Origin: Verrucomicrobiaceae bacterium
Lineage (GTDB): Bacteria > Verrucomicrobiota > Verrucomicrobiia > Verrucomicrobiales > Verrucomicrobiaceae
Direction: 5' to 3'
DNA length: 64,000 bases
Assembly (NCBI GenBank): GCA_015075365.1
Contig: JABTUN010000003.1
Location: 372,001 to 436,000, forward strand
The position numbers were made by a program, and so were the translations under genes. A model generated the notes under the pieces. That model did not search any database, was not told the DNA's origin, and saw nothing but the letters and a program-made list of their open reading frames with translations. Every line of letters starts with the position of its first letter. Position 1 is the stretch's first letter. Of this stretch, positions 1 to 8,365 are shown in pieces.

Positions 1-37
1 CCCCTTTTCAGCTTTTGCGGCAACATGGCCGCCAGTC

Positions 38-778
38 ATGTTCCGGCTTGTCTTGACCGCCCTGCCTCTCCTCGCCTCTTGTGCGGGCATGCCCTCCCCG
101 CCCTCGCTTCCTGCCATTCCCGAGGCGCTCGCTGGCATGTTGCCACCTGAGTGCCGTCAGATGGTCATGGTGACCGCGCCGGGCGAGCGGGCGACCATGG
201 GGCGTCTGTGGCGCTGTGAACGTGGCGCGGACATGAGCTGGCAAAGCGTGGACGAAACTGCCACGGTCCGGTTGGGCCGCCACGGGCTGGCCTGGGGCCT
301 GGATGAGCCTCTCGCAGCCGGTTGCGGCGTGAGGCGGATCAAAAGGGAAGGGGACGGCTGCTCTCCAGTCGGGGTGTTTGCGATTCCAGCAGCGTTTGGA
401 TCGCGCGACGCGCCCGCAGGGCTGCTGCTGCCGTATCTGCGCTGCACACAGCATCACTGGGGCATCGACGACACGCGGTCGCGTCACTACAACCGCATTG
501 TGGACGCGCGGGAGGTGGCGTGTGACTGGGTGAACCCCGAGACCATGATCCCGGGCAATGGCTGCTACGAGCTCGGCGCGGTGATCGGGCACAACCCCCG
601 CTGCGCGCCGGGCGCGGGCTCCTGCATCTTTTTCCATGTGTGGCAGAGCCCGGAGACGCCGACCTCCGGCTGCACTGCGATGAGCCTGCCGGAATTGAGG
701 CGTCTGCTGCTCTGGCTCGATCCCGGAAAGCAGCCGTGCCTCGTGCAGTTCGTCCTGGCGGGGAACGAGCCGGAATGA
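38..778 (+). CDS. L,D-transpeptidase (YkuD/YafK-like) lipoprotein
   Basis: A 246-residue exported protein. The N-terminus is a lipoprotein signal ending in the lipobox LASC (Cys15). The central stretch around residues 103-116 (KREGDG..PVGVFAI) matches the substrate-entry signature of YkuD/YafK-type L,D-transpeptidases. The catalytic block has His200 and SGC with Cys212 (H-x9-SGC), the usual nucleophile arrangement, and His185 lies just upstream. Such enzymes cross-link peptidoglycan or attach proteins to it in the periplasm; which of these applies here is not visible. It ends 3 bp before the convergent kinase gene, with no room for a separate terminator. Start chosen because it gives the signal peptide directly. 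Confidence 0.82.
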   Translation: MFRLVLTALPLLASCAGMPSPPSLPAIPEALAGMLPPECRQMVMVTAPGERATMGRLWRCERGADMSWQSVDETATVRLGRHGLAWGLDEPLAAGCGVRRIKREGDGCSPVGVFAIPAAFGSRDAPAGLLLPYLRCTQHHWGIDDTRSRHYNRIVDAREVACDWVNPETMIPGNGCYELGAVIGHNPRCAPGAGSCIFFHVWQSPETPTSGCTAMSLPELRRLLLWLDPGKQPCLVQFVLAGNEPE

Positions 779-781
779 CGG

Positions 782-3700
782 CTACGGCGTCAGATCCCAC
801 ACACGCACGGTCTGCGTCCGTTGGTTGTTGTCCACGATGGCGATGGTGGTGCCGCCCGGGCCGATGCGCACGCAGCGCGGGCCTTTTTTAAAGCCCTGCC
901 ACTCCCGCAGCGGCGTCTCGGAGGCCACGTCCCACAGACGCATGGTGAGGTCATCGGAGGCGGTGGCGAGACGCACGCCGTCCGGATGCCAGGCAAGCGA
1001 GGTGATGATGTCATCGTGGACGCGGAACACGTGCTCAACGGCCAGCGTGGTCGCATCACGGATGCGCACGTGCTTTCCCAGTCCTGCCTCGGCAATGCGG
1101 CGGCCGTCTTTCGTGATCGCGAGCACGTTCATCTCGTCCACACCGCCCACGGCCACATGGCGCAGCACGCTGCCGTCCCGCCCGTTCCAGACGACGAGCG
1201 ATTGCGACTGGCCGGAGACGGGGCTGTTCGATCTCGGGCCGGTGATGCCGATGATCTCATCATTGGAGCCTCTCCAAACGAGGCTGAAGACGGAAGGGCC
1301 CTCTGCATCAAGGGCGAGGTTGGTGATGAAACGCCCGCTGCGGGCGTCATGCAGCCTCACGGGCTTGTTGGGTTTCCAGAACAGCACCAGAAGCCCGTCT
1401 GGTGAGAGGAGCGGCTCTCCACGCTGCGCATGGTTCTTATCATCCGAGAGCGGCAGGCGCACGATTTCACGAAACGTGTCCTTTTCACGCTCCAGCAGCA
1501 TGTAATCGGCTCCCGGCGCCCGATTGTCCGCCATCAGCGCGGCGTGCTTTCCATCCGCGCTGATGCTGTAGCGGTGCAGCCGTTCGTTTTCGTCCTTCCA
1601 CAGCGTCCGTCCATCGAGCTGGCGGATGACGGCGGGATTGCCTTCGATGCCGGTGAGGATCACATCGTCCGAGCCGAAGAATTCGAGATCACGGCAATTC
1701 GTCGCGCTGGGCACCTCCAGTCGCAGTGGTGACTCGGAGACGTCCCACAGCCGGGCGGTGGGCTGGAAGGACAGCAGTTCGCCGGTGAGCGGGTGCAGCG
1801 CGAGACTGCGCGCCATGCCGATGCCGCCGGAGATCGTGTGCAACGTCCAGCCGTCCTCCGCATCCCGTATGCGCACGGTGTGGAGTCCGGTTTCGAGTTG
1901 GGAAAGCGTGAAGAGCCGCTTCCCGTCCACACTGAGGCGCATGGCGGTGCTCTGGCCCCACTCCTCGCGCGCGGACCAGATGACACGCCCGCTCACCAGC
2001 TCCCGGCAGGTGATTTCTCCGCGTGAGGTGATCATGAAAAGCAGGCTGCCGTCCGCGTTGAGCGCCGCAGCGGTGAGGCGTCCGCTTTTTTCACCCAAGG
2101 CGCGGAGATGCTTTCCTGTGCGCGCCTCCGCCTCATGCAGCATGCCATTGCCGACGAGCACACGCGCGCCATCCGGGTGAAACAAGGCCGTGCCGCGCTG
2201 GTCCGGCACCTCCGGAGGCTGGAAGCGCTGGCTCCACAGCAGCTTCCCGCTGGGAAGCTCCCACATGAAGACCATGCCCGCGCTGCGCTGCATGAGCAGG
2301 CTGCCGTCCAGGCTGAACACCAGCTCCACGCTGAGATCCTCCGTTGGAAGGCGCTGGAGCACCTCTCCGCTGGCGGCATCGAGCACGAGCAGGATCTTCC
2401 GCCCGCCGACAGCGATACGCGCGCCCTCCTTGTCAAAAGTCAGCGCGCGGACCTCGCTGTTCCGCGGGAACAGCCCGGCGAACTCCCGCAGGACACGCTT
2501 TTCCCGCAGATGCGTGAGCTTGAGGACTCCGCCGGCCACCAGGGCAAAAACACCAGCCTCACGTGGATGCGGCGCGGCGGCGGTCACATGCTCCTCCACT
2601 AACAGGAGGCTCATGTCCGCGCGCCGCATGAGGTAGCACCAGTCCGTGCCGCGCAGATCGTCCGGCACGAGGCGGAGCTGCGCCTGCATCTGCGACCAGT
2701 CGTTCTGACGAAACGCCGCCTCCGCCAGTGAGAGGCGCGATTCCGCCAGCGCTTGCCGCGCCGCCTCCGACTCACGTGTGGCACGGCGCTCGCTGGCGAT
2801 GACCTTCATCATGAATCCGGCGCTCAGCAGCAGCACGAGCAGCGCGGCGAGCGAGATGGTGCGGTGGCGCTTCACAAACAGCCAGAACAACCACCACGCG
2901 CCTGCATGCTCCGCCTGTGTGGCAAAGCCGGAGCGCCACGCATCAATGTCCGCAGCCAGTTCGCTTACATTCGCAAAGCGGCGCTCCTTTTCCTTCGCCA
3001 GCGCCTTCAGGGCCACCGCCGCCAGCGCCGTCGGTACACGCGCGCGTCCGAGATGCTTCAAATCGATCGTCAGCGGCAGGATGGCACCGGTTTTGACCTT
3101 GGAGAGCACTTCATCCAGCGTCTCGCCGGCCACCGGCGGCCGCAGCGTGAGGATGGCATATAACACCGCTCCCAGCGCATACACATCACTCCTTTCATCC
3201 ACCTCACGGCCTTCCGCCTGCTCTGGAGACATGTAATGCGGCGTGCCGAGCACGGTGCCGGACATCGTGAAAGATAAAGGATCAAAGCTAAAAGATGAAA
3301 TGTCCTCCGGCGTCGCGTCAGCGTCTGGTTTTAGCTTTTCCCTTTCATCCTTTAGATTTTTCGCCAGCCCCCAATCCATCACCAGCACCTCGCCGAACTC
3401 GCCGACCATGATGTTCTCCGGCTTCAAATCGCGGTGAATGATGCCGCGGCTGTGCGCGAAGGCCACGGCATCGCAGACGCGGCGGAAGAGGTCGAGCAGG
3501 CGCTCCAGCGGCATGTTTTTCTCCGTGCCTTCGCGAATGGCGGTGAGGATGGCCTGGAGCGTGCGGCCTTTGACGACCTTCATCGAATAGAAGAGCTGGC
3601 CTTCCTCATCGGTGCCCAGCTCGTAGATCGGCGGGATGTTAGGATGCTCGAGTTGAGCAAGGATTTTCGCCTCGCGCAGGAAACGCTCGGCGAATTCGGG

Positions 3701-3973
3701 ATCGAGGCCTTTCTCGGAGATGACCTTCACCGCCACGTCGCGTTCCAGATCGAGCTGCTGCGCGCGATACACCGATCCCATGCCGCCGCGGCCCAAAACG
3801 CCGCTCATGGTGTAGCCGGGCAGATCACCGGGCTTGGACACGATCGTGCTCGTCACGCCGGAAAGCAGCATCTTCCCGCCGCCGCCCATCATGCAGGCCG
3901 GACACAGGCCCGCAAACACCCCTCCATCCAGGGCGGTGCCGCAATCCGGGCAGATGGACTTCGAATCACTCAT
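782..3973 (-). CDS. Membrane Ser/Thr protein kinase with WD40 repeats
   Basis: A 1063-residue protein starting at MSDSKS. This start is preferred over an upstream in-frame one because that would run into the preceding lipoprotein gene. Order of parts: a zinc-ribbon-like CPDC...CPAC pair (about residues 8-27); a Hanks-type kinase domain with a glycine loop (GRGGMGSVY), VAVK lysine, HRDLKPEN catalytic loop, DWG in place of DFG, and the MSPEQ activation-segment end; one transmembrane helix near residue 380; then about 600 residues of WD40-like beta-propeller repeats ending in a clear LRLWDV/VRVWDL pair. The kinase should be cytoplasmic and the propeller on the other side of the membrane. It is last in a co-directional run that starts with an ECF sigma factor, which suggests a signalling link. 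Confidence 0.9.
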   Translation of the reverse strand: MSDSKSICPDCGTALDGGVFAGLCPACMMGGGGKMLLSGVTSTIVSKPGDLPGYTMSGVLGRGGMGSVYRAQQLDLERDVAVKVISEKGLDPEFAERFLREAKILAQLEHPNIPPIYELGTDEEGQLFYSMKVVKGRTLQAILTAIREGTEKNMPLERLLDLFRRVCDAVAFAHSRGIIHRDLKPENIMVGEFGEVLVMDWGLAKNLKDEREKLKPDADATPEDISSFSFDPLSFTMSGTVLGTPHYMSPEQAEGREVDERSDVYALGAVLYAILTLRPPVAGETLDEVLSKVKTGAILPLTIDLKHLGRARVPTALAAVALKALAKEKERRFANVSELAADIDAWRSGFATQAEHAGAWWLFWLFVKRHRTISLAALLVLLLSAGFMMKVIASERRATRESEAARQALAESRLSLAEAAFRQNDWSQMQAQLRLVPDDLRGTDWCYLMRRADMSLLLVEEHVTAAAPHPREAGVFALVAGGVLKLTHLREKRVLREFAGLFPRNSEVRALTFDKEGARIAVGGRKILLVLDAASGEVLQRLPTEDLSVELVFSLDGSLLMQRSAGMVFMWELPSGKLLWSQRFQPPEVPDQRGTALFHPDGARVLVGNGMLHEAEARTGKHLRALGEKSGRLTAAALNADGSLLFMITSRGEITCRELVSGRVIWSAREEWGQSTAMRLSVDGKRLFTLSQLETGLHTVRIRDAEDGWTLHTISGGIGMARSLALHPLTGELLSFQPTARLWDVSESPLRLEVPSATNCRDLEFFGSDDVILTGIEGNPAVIRQLDGRTLWKDENERLHRYSISADGKHAALMADNRAPGADYMLLEREKDTFREIVRLPLSDDKNHAQRGEPLLSPDGLLVLFWKPNKPVRLHDARSGRFITNLALDAEGPSVFSLVWRGSNDEIIGITGPRSNSPVSGQSQSLVVWNGRDGSVLRHVAVGGVDEMNVLAITKDGRRIAEAGLGKHVRIRDATTLAVEHVFRVHDDIITSLAWHPDGVRLATASDDLTMRLWDVASETPLREWQGFKKGPRCVRIGPGGTTIAIVDNNQRTQTVRVWDLTP

Positions 3974-4046
3974 CGTCCGCGGAGGATGGAGGGGGCTTTG
4001 CTCTCCAGCAAAGATGTTTTTGGCAGGCGGAGAGCACGGAGGGGCA

Positions 4047-4514
4047 TCACATCCCGGTGATCTTCCGCCAGATTTGCGTGCCACCTTTTTGGTTATCCGC
4101 CTTGATAGTGATGGTGCGGGGTGTGAGCGAAGTTACCGTGCCGATGACCTCGACACCGGTATCACGGAAGTACCTGAAGTGCTTGTGATACGGCTGGCCC
4201 CAGTGCGCGGTCTCGGAATGGACTTTGGTGTGGTTGCGGCCAGCATCGGGCGTGATGGTGATGGCGAACGGCCCGCCGCTGCTCGGGGCGATGGTGATCG
4301 TCGTGCCGATGTCGCTCTTCCACACGCCGGCGATGTTCGGGTAGGCATACGTCGTGCGCGTGACCGGCGCGGGAGCGGTCGAAGGAGGAGTGTAGTTCGA
4401 TGGCGAGGACGGATACGAAGGCGCCGGGCGCGGATTTGAGATGATGATCGGCGCAGGAGACTCGCACGAGACAAGCAGCAGCGCGGGGAGGAGAAGAAGG
4501 AATGACTTTTTCAT
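4047..4514 (-). CDS. Small lipoprotein, paralogue 1
   Basis: A 155-residue lipoprotein. MKKSFLLLLPALLLVSC is a lipoprotein signal with the lipobox LVSC, followed by a Pro/Ser/Thr-rich linker of about 40 residues. A C-terminal domain of about 95 residues begins IAGVWKSD and contains the pattern TITI..PFAITITPD and an HFRYF motif. The same layout is found in the next gene (4549-4980), and the domain core also in 5057-5419, so the three are tandem paralogues. The fold may be a small beta-barrel (lipocalin-like), but I cannot name a family. Start chosen at MKKSF because the next upstream start adds residues ahead of a complete signal peptide. Confidence 0.72.
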   Translation of the reverse strand: MKKSFLLLLPALLLVSCESPAPIIISNPRPAPSYPSSPSNYTPPSTAPAPVTRTTYAYPNIAGVWKSDIGTTITIAPSSGGPFAITITPDAGRNHTKVHSETAHWGQPYHKHFRYFRDTGVEVIGTVTSLTPRTITIKADNQKGGTQIWRKITGM

Positions 4515-4548
4515 GGCAGATGAGCGTGTGAGTTGTTTCAACGGCCTT

Positions 4549-4980
4549 TCAGCGCCGCCAGGTATGATTGCCGCCGCCGCCCTCCTTGTCGTCGGTCGTG
4601 ATGACGGTCGGCGCTGTCTGTGAGTTCAGTGTGGCGACGACTTCGTTGCCCTTGCGGCTGCTGAAGTGGAAGTGACGGCCCTGTGGACCCCAGCGGCCTG
4701 TGGTGGCATGCGGTTTGGGCATGCCCTGGTTCACAAAGGTGATCGGGAAGGCGTTCCCGACAGTCGGACCGACCGTGATCGTGGCATGCGCCGTCCGCCA
4801 CACACCCGCGATGGGCGGATAGGCAGGGGCAGTCGGAGCGGAGACGACAGGAGCTGGTGCCGAGGGCGCAGGAGCCGAATACGACGGCTGCGGGGCCGGA
4901 TTCGAGATGATGACCGGTGCAGGTGACTCGCAGGAGACGAGAAACAGCGCGGGAAGCAGGAGAAGGAATGATTTTTTCAT
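4549..4980 (-). CDS. Small lipoprotein, paralogue 2
   Basis: A 143-residue lipoprotein whose first 30 residues are nearly identical to the neighbouring gene at 4047-4514 (MKKSFLLLLPAL, lipobox LVSC, ESPAP.IISNP), pointing to a recent tandem duplication. A Pro/Ala/Ser-rich linker is followed by a domain beginning PIAGVWRTAHATITVG that ends in a Gly-rich tail. The C-terminal domains have diverged much more than the signal regions. Function unknown; likely anchored in the inner or outer membrane and exposed to the periplasm. It is separated from the upstream gene by a strong hairpin terminator. Confidence 0.7.
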   Translation of the reverse strand: MKKSFLLLLPALFLVSCESPAPVIISNPAPQPSYSAPAPSAPAPVVSAPTAPAYPPIAGVWRTAHATITVGPTVGNAFPITFVNQGMPKPHATTGRWGPQGRHFHFSSRKGNEVVATLNSQTAPTVITTDDKEGGGGNHTWRR

Positions 4981-5002
4981 GGCGGAAGAAGGGTGCGGAT
5001 TT

Positions 5003-5032
5003 CCAAAAGCCCCGCGCACACGGCGCGGGGCT
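5003..5032 (-). terminator. Intrinsic terminator after the 5057-5419 gene
   Basis: A perfect 10-bp GC-rich stem (5008-5017 with 5023-5032) and a 5-nt loop are followed on the minus strand by TTTTGG. It lies 24 bp after the stop of the minus-strand gene ending at 5057 and before the next gene's start at 4980. This suggests that the small exported genes are at least partly separate transcription units. Confidence 0.7.
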
Positions 5033-5056
5033 GTTCGTCAGTGGATGGAGCGCGGG

Positions 5057-5419
5057 TCAGAGCTTCGCCACGCGCTTGAGGTTATGGACCTCGTTGTTGG
5101 CAGTGTTCTTGATGGTGACACGGCGCGGCGTGGCAGGATCGTAGGTGGCGATCCACACCACGCCGTTTTCACGAGTGAACTTGAATCGCTTGCCACGGAC
5201 ACCCCACACCGCATCGACGGTCTGTGTCTGGCCGTTGGGCGCGGTGATCGTGATCTTGAAGGCACCATCCACATCCGGGATGGTGTAGGTGGCGCCGGTG
5301 CCCTCGTCCTTCCATACGCCGACCATTTGATTGGCTTCCGCAGCGCGCAGATCCGGCGCGGCGGTGAATAGCATGGCGATGACGCCCAGGATGAGATGCA
5401 GGATGGATCGTGTTTTCAT
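5057..5419 (-). CDS. Small secreted protein, paralogue 3
   Basis: A 120-residue protein with a Sec signal peptide (MKTRSILHLILGVIAMLF, probable cleavage after LRAA) and no lipobox cysteine. The mature part begins MVGVWKDEGTGATYTIPD and has the same core order as the two lipoproteins downstream: GVWK, then a strand ending FKITIT, then GKRFKFTRENG. It is therefore probably the soluble, periplasmic or secreted member of the same small family. No catalytic motif is visible. A 12-bp sequence just upstream of its start is repeated upstream of the next gene (5464-5715). Confidence 0.7.
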   Translation of the reverse strand: MKTRSILHLILGVIAMLFTAAPDLRAAEANQMVGVWKDEGTGATYTIPDVDGAFKITITAPNGQTQTVDAVWGVRGKRFKFTRENGVVWIATYDPATPRRVTIKNTANNEVHNLKRVAKL

Positions 5420-5421
5420 GA

Positions 5422-5438
5422 TGCTTGGAGAGCAGGTT
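5422..5438 (-). repeat. Shared leader sequence, copy 1
   Basis: The plus-strand sequence TGCTTGGAGAGC (5422-5433) followed by AGGTT occurs 3 bp upstream of the start codon at 5419. It is repeated at 5724-5741 upstream of the neighbouring gene. Both copies sit in the untranslated leader of genes encoding small exported proteins. It may be a translation-initiation or regulatory element, or just a duplication remnant. Confidence 0.45.
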
Positions 5439-5463
5439 CAGATGTTCGGGTTTGCCGGGCAGA

Positions 5464-5715
5464 TCACTTCTGGCCCTTCTTTTTACCTTCGCTCTTGGTG
5501 ACGTTGGCCCTGTCAAAGGCGACACCGGCGTCGATTGCCGCAAGGGCTGCCTTGAGGTGCTTCATGGCTTCGACACGGTGGCCGCCCTTGTCCGTGGTGG
5601 AGTTCTGCAGTTCCTGGAGAGCCCTTTCGACGTGGTTCTTGGCGCCCTTCATGTCGGCCAGGGCCGGGGAGACGAGGGCGAGGGTGGAGACGAGGAGGAT
5701 GAGTGCTGTTTTCAT
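5464..5715 (-). CDS. Small secreted hypothetical protein
   Basis: An 83-residue protein starting MKTALILLVSTLALVSPALAD, a clean Sec signal peptide. The mature part of about 60 residues is helical and charged (KNHVERALQELQ..., EAMKHLKAALAAID) and ends in a Lys-rich tail. It has no similarity to the GVWK-type paralogues beside it. The ORF can be read further upstream, but only this start puts the signal peptide at the N-terminus. Function unknown. Confidence 0.65.
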   Translation of the reverse strand: MKTALILLVSTLALVSPALADMKGAKNHVERALQELQNSTTDKGGHRVEAMKHLKAALAAIDAGVAFDRANVTKSEGKKKGQK

Positions 5716-5723
5716 GGTGTGTG

Positions 5724-5741
5724 TGCTTGGAGAGCTAGGTT
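5724..5741 (-). repeat. Shared leader sequence, copy 2
   Basis: Second copy of TGCTTGGAGAGC (5724-5735), followed by TAGGTT, 8 bp upstream of the start codon at 5715. It matches the copy at 5422-5438 apart from one inserted T. Confidence 0.45.
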
Positions 5742-5840
5742 TGATATTTCCTGACATGGAAGCGGTCGGAATGACCGCCTTCACCACACCCCAATCGGGT
5801 CCGCGTCCGGTTGTGATAAAAAACGCGAAAAAAGTTCTCG

Positions 5841-6587
5841 CTAGGCTCCTGCCAGCACCTTTTGCAGATACGCCAGCTCCTCCGACGCCTCGTCCGCGTT
5901 TTCGACGGTGGCGTGGATTTCGTCCTCGATCATGCCGCGATAGCGTTTCCGCATCTGCACAATCGCCGCCCGCAAGGCTGTCTCGCTCACCTTCAGCCGG
6001 GCCGCCACCTCGCGGTAGCCGCTTTCGCAGCTGCCGGTGAGAAAGCCGCGTATTTCCGCGAACAAATCGCGACGCTTCAGGCTGTCATACCAGGCATCCA
6101 GCCGCTTCAAGGCGCGGTCGAGCACCGCGTAGGCCCAGCTTTGGTCGAAGAGCACGTCGGGCGACTTTTCGCGTCCCGGCTCGGCCGCCAGGCGCTGCTC
6201 CGCCATCTCCTGGTCGATGGAAACAATGACCGCGCCGCCGCCGCGCTTTTCCGTGGCCATTTTTTCAAACTCGCGCCCGATGAAATTCTTCATCGCCGTC
6301 AAAAAATAGGCGCGCAGCCGCCCGCGTTCCGGCGCGACCTGGTTGAGCGAGTTGTTTTCGATCAACGCGCGGAAAAAATCCTGAGTGCGGTCCTCCGCAT
6401 CGTGTGGAGACAATCCGCGCCGCCGGGCGTAGGCGTAGAGCGGGTACCAGTAGTCCTGGCAGATCTGTCCCATGGCGCGCCGCGCTGCCGGATCGTCCGC
6501 GCCGCGCGCCGCGAAGACCACGGTCCACCGGGTGGCGGGAAAACCGTCCGCCTGGCTGGCCGGTACATTGTCGGGACTGTCGGGCAT
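5841..6587 (-). CDS. ECF-like RNA polymerase sigma factor
   Basis: A 248-residue protein. It opens with a region-2-like part (FPATRWTVV...ICQDYWYPLYAYARRRG, then AEDRTQDFFRALIE), followed by APERGRLRAYFLTAMKNFI. The C-terminal helix-turn-helix (region 4) includes YREVAARLKVSETALRAAIVQMRKRYR. This matches the sigma70_ECF-like group that is expanded in Planctomycetes and Verrucomicrobia, where genes are often found near Ser/Thr kinases; such a kinase is the last gene of this co-directional run. No anti-sigma factor gene is adjacent. It lies 37 bp after the sulfatase stop. Confidence 0.85.
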   Translation of the reverse strand: MPDSPDNVPASQADGFPATRWTVVFAARGADDPAARRAMGQICQDYWYPLYAYARRRGLSPHDAEDRTQDFFRALIENNSLNQVAPERGRLRAYFLTAMKNFIGREFEKMATEKRGGGAVIVSIDQEMAEQRLAAEPGREKSPDVLFDQSWAYAVLDRALKRLDAWYDSLKRRDLFAEIRGFLTGSCESGYREVAARLKVSETALRAAIVQMRKRYRGMIEDEIHATVENADEASEELAYLQKVLAGA

Positions 6588-6624
6588 TGCGGGAGTCTGA
6601 GGTTTCCCGTCCCAAGTTGCAAGA

Positions 6625-8283
6625 TCACTTCTTGCCGCCTTTGATGAACTCCTCCCGGCTCAGCGTGCCGCTGCTGTCCGTGTCGAATTTGGGGAAACGC
6701 TTCGGGGCCTCGTCCGGATCAGGCTGGTTGAGCAGGAATTCCTCGCGTGTGAGCTTCCCGTCTTGGTCCTTGTCGCGCTGGTCAAACATCTTGCCGCGAT
6801 CCTGGGCGGGTTTGCCATCTTTTTTGGCCGCAGGCTTGTTGCTGATCTGTGGTTTCGCCTCGGGATGCGTGGCGAGCAGTTTGCGCAGCTCCGCGACGAC
6901 TTCAGGCTGTTCTGTGGCGAGATTCTTTGTCTCGGCGGGATCGGCTTCGTAATCGTAGAGCTCCCATATGGCCGTCTCGGGCGCCTCACGGGGCTTTTTC
7001 CACTCGACGAGGCGGTGCCGCGCCGTTCGCACCGCGCGGCCGATGAGGCCCTCGCCGCGCGGATACACATGAATGGCGTGATCGCGCGTGCTGGAGGCCG
7101 GATTCTTCAAAACGGAGGCGAAGCTGCGTCCGTCGCCCTGTTTGGGCGCAGGCAGGCCCGCCAGCTCCGCGAGCGTGGGATAAATGTCCACTGTCTCGAC
7201 GAGCGCCTGCGTGCGCAGACCGCCCGCGATGCCCGGCGCGGCCACAAGGACGGGAATGCGCGCCGCCTGCTCGTAATTCGTGTGTTTGCACCACATGCCG
7301 TGATCGCCGAGATGCCAGCCGTGGTCGCCCCAGAGCACGATGATGGTGTTTTCGGCGAATCCGTTTGCTTCGAGGGCGTCGAGCACCCTGCCGAGTTGCG
7401 CGTCCATGTAGCTCGTGGCCGCGTGGTAGCCGTGGATGAGGTGAAGGGCCTGCTCTTTCGTCACCGGGCCTTTTTCAGGCATGTCCTTGTATTGTCGCAG
7501 CTCTCCCCAACTGCTCGGAGCAAACTCCGGCGCACCTTCGGGAGCCTTTTGCAGCTCCGGCAACTTGAAAGCCGCGGGATCATAGAGGTCCCAATACTTT
7601 TTGGGTGCCACAAAGGGCAGGTGCGGCTTCAAAAAGCCCACGGCGAGGAAGAACGGTTCGTCCGGCTTTGCCTTGGCCGCCTCGATGCGCCTGACGGCCT
7701 CATCAGCAATCATGCCATCTCCGTACCGGTTATCCGGTACGTCCGCGTTTTCTGCTGGCGCGCCGCGCGGCCGCTTCCATGCCTCCTTTTTGCTTTCCAA
7801 AAGCGCCTGCTCCCGTGTCGATTCCGGCGGGTTGTTCTCCTTGAGCGCGTAAGTGATCGTTTTCGGGCTGAAATGAGGCACGCTCCACGATGCCTCGTCA
7901 TTCGTGTTGCCATGACCGACGTGGAAAATCTTGCCCAGACCCTCGGCGCGGTAGCCGTTCGCCTTGAAGTGCTGCGGCAGCGTCACGGCGTCCGGCGCGC
8001 CTTTGCGGAAATTCGTCGGCAGGTCATAAATCCCGAGCGTCTGCGGCCTCAGGCCTGTCGTGAGCGCGTTGCGTGAGGGCGAGCACACCGCCTGGTTGCA
8101 AAACGCCTTTTCAAACAACACGCCTCGCGCCGCGAGGCGGTCGATGTTCGGCGATTTCACAATCTTGTCACCGTAGCAGCCAAGCAGCGGCTTCAAATCG
8201 TCCACGCAGACAAGGAGGACGTTCGGCCTCGCCGCGAAGAGCGAAGAGCAAAGGGCGAGGAGAAAAAAGGTGACGCGGATCAT
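6625..8283 (-). CDS. Secreted sulfatase with C-terminal EF-hands
   Basis: A 552-residue protein with signal peptide MIRVTFFLLALCSSLFA. The sulfatase domain starts RPNVLLVCVDD (metal-binding Asp28/29) and carries the C-S-P-S-R motif with Cys67, the residue converted to formylglycine. Later blocks FLAVGFLKPHLPF, WGDHGWHLGDHG and YPTLAELAGLP resemble iduronate-2-sulfatase-like enzymes. The last 60 residues hold two EF-hand loops, DKDQDGKLTREEF and DTDSSGTLSREEF, after a charged linker. It probably desulfates polysaccharides outside the cytoplasm and needs a formylglycine-generating enzyme encoded elsewhere. The substrate is not deducible. Confidence 0.9.
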   Translation of the reverse strand: MIRVTFFLLALCSSLFAARPNVLLVCVDDLKPLLGCYGDKIVKSPNIDRLAARGVLFEKAFCNQAVCSPSRNALTTGLRPQTLGIYDLPTNFRKGAPDAVTLPQHFKANGYRAEGLGKIFHVGHGNTNDEASWSVPHFSPKTITYALKENNPPESTREQALLESKKEAWKRPRGAPAENADVPDNRYGDGMIADEAVRRIEAAKAKPDEPFFLAVGFLKPHLPFVAPKKYWDLYDPAAFKLPELQKAPEGAPEFAPSSWGELRQYKDMPEKGPVTKEQALHLIHGYHAATSYMDAQLGRVLDALEANGFAENTIIVLWGDHGWHLGDHGMWCKHTNYEQAARIPVLVAAPGIAGGLRTQALVETVDIYPTLAELAGLPAPKQGDGRSFASVLKNPASSTRDHAIHVYPRGEGLIGRAVRTARHRLVEWKKPREAPETAIWELYDYEADPAETKNLATEQPEVVAELRKLLATHPEAKPQISNKPAAKKDGKPAQDRGKMFDQRDKDQDGKLTREEFLLNQPDPDEAPKRFPKFDTDSSGTLSREEFIKGGKK

Positions 8284-8305
8284 GGGACGGTGAGAACGAG
8301 GAAAA

Positions 8306-8361
8306 GTGGAACAGGTTTGCAACCTGTTCGCTCCGGAGAACAGGTTGCAAACCTGTTCCAC
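8306..8361. repeat. Nested palindrome (REP-like)
   Basis: Two 24-bp arms (8306-8329 and 8338-8361) are perfect reverse complements around an 8-bp loop. Each arm is itself a small palindrome with core AACAGGTT-TGC-AACCTGTT. The element fills the 82-bp space between the arsR stop (8366) and the sulfatase start (8283), so it could end arsR transcription or fold in the sulfatase leader. There is no T-run, so it is not a typical intrinsic terminator. The dyad-within-dyad layout resembles REP/BIME elements. Confidence 0.75.
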
Positions 8362-8365
8362 CTTC

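Noticed and set aside
3996..4013. Hairpin (7-bp stem) before the kinase start, read as a terminator
   Set aside because: No T-run on the minus strand; it may be chance or part of the leader.
6763..8076. A 437-codon plus-strand frame opposite the sulfatase
   Set aside because: Antisense to a gene with clear catalytic motifs; composition is that of a shadow frame.
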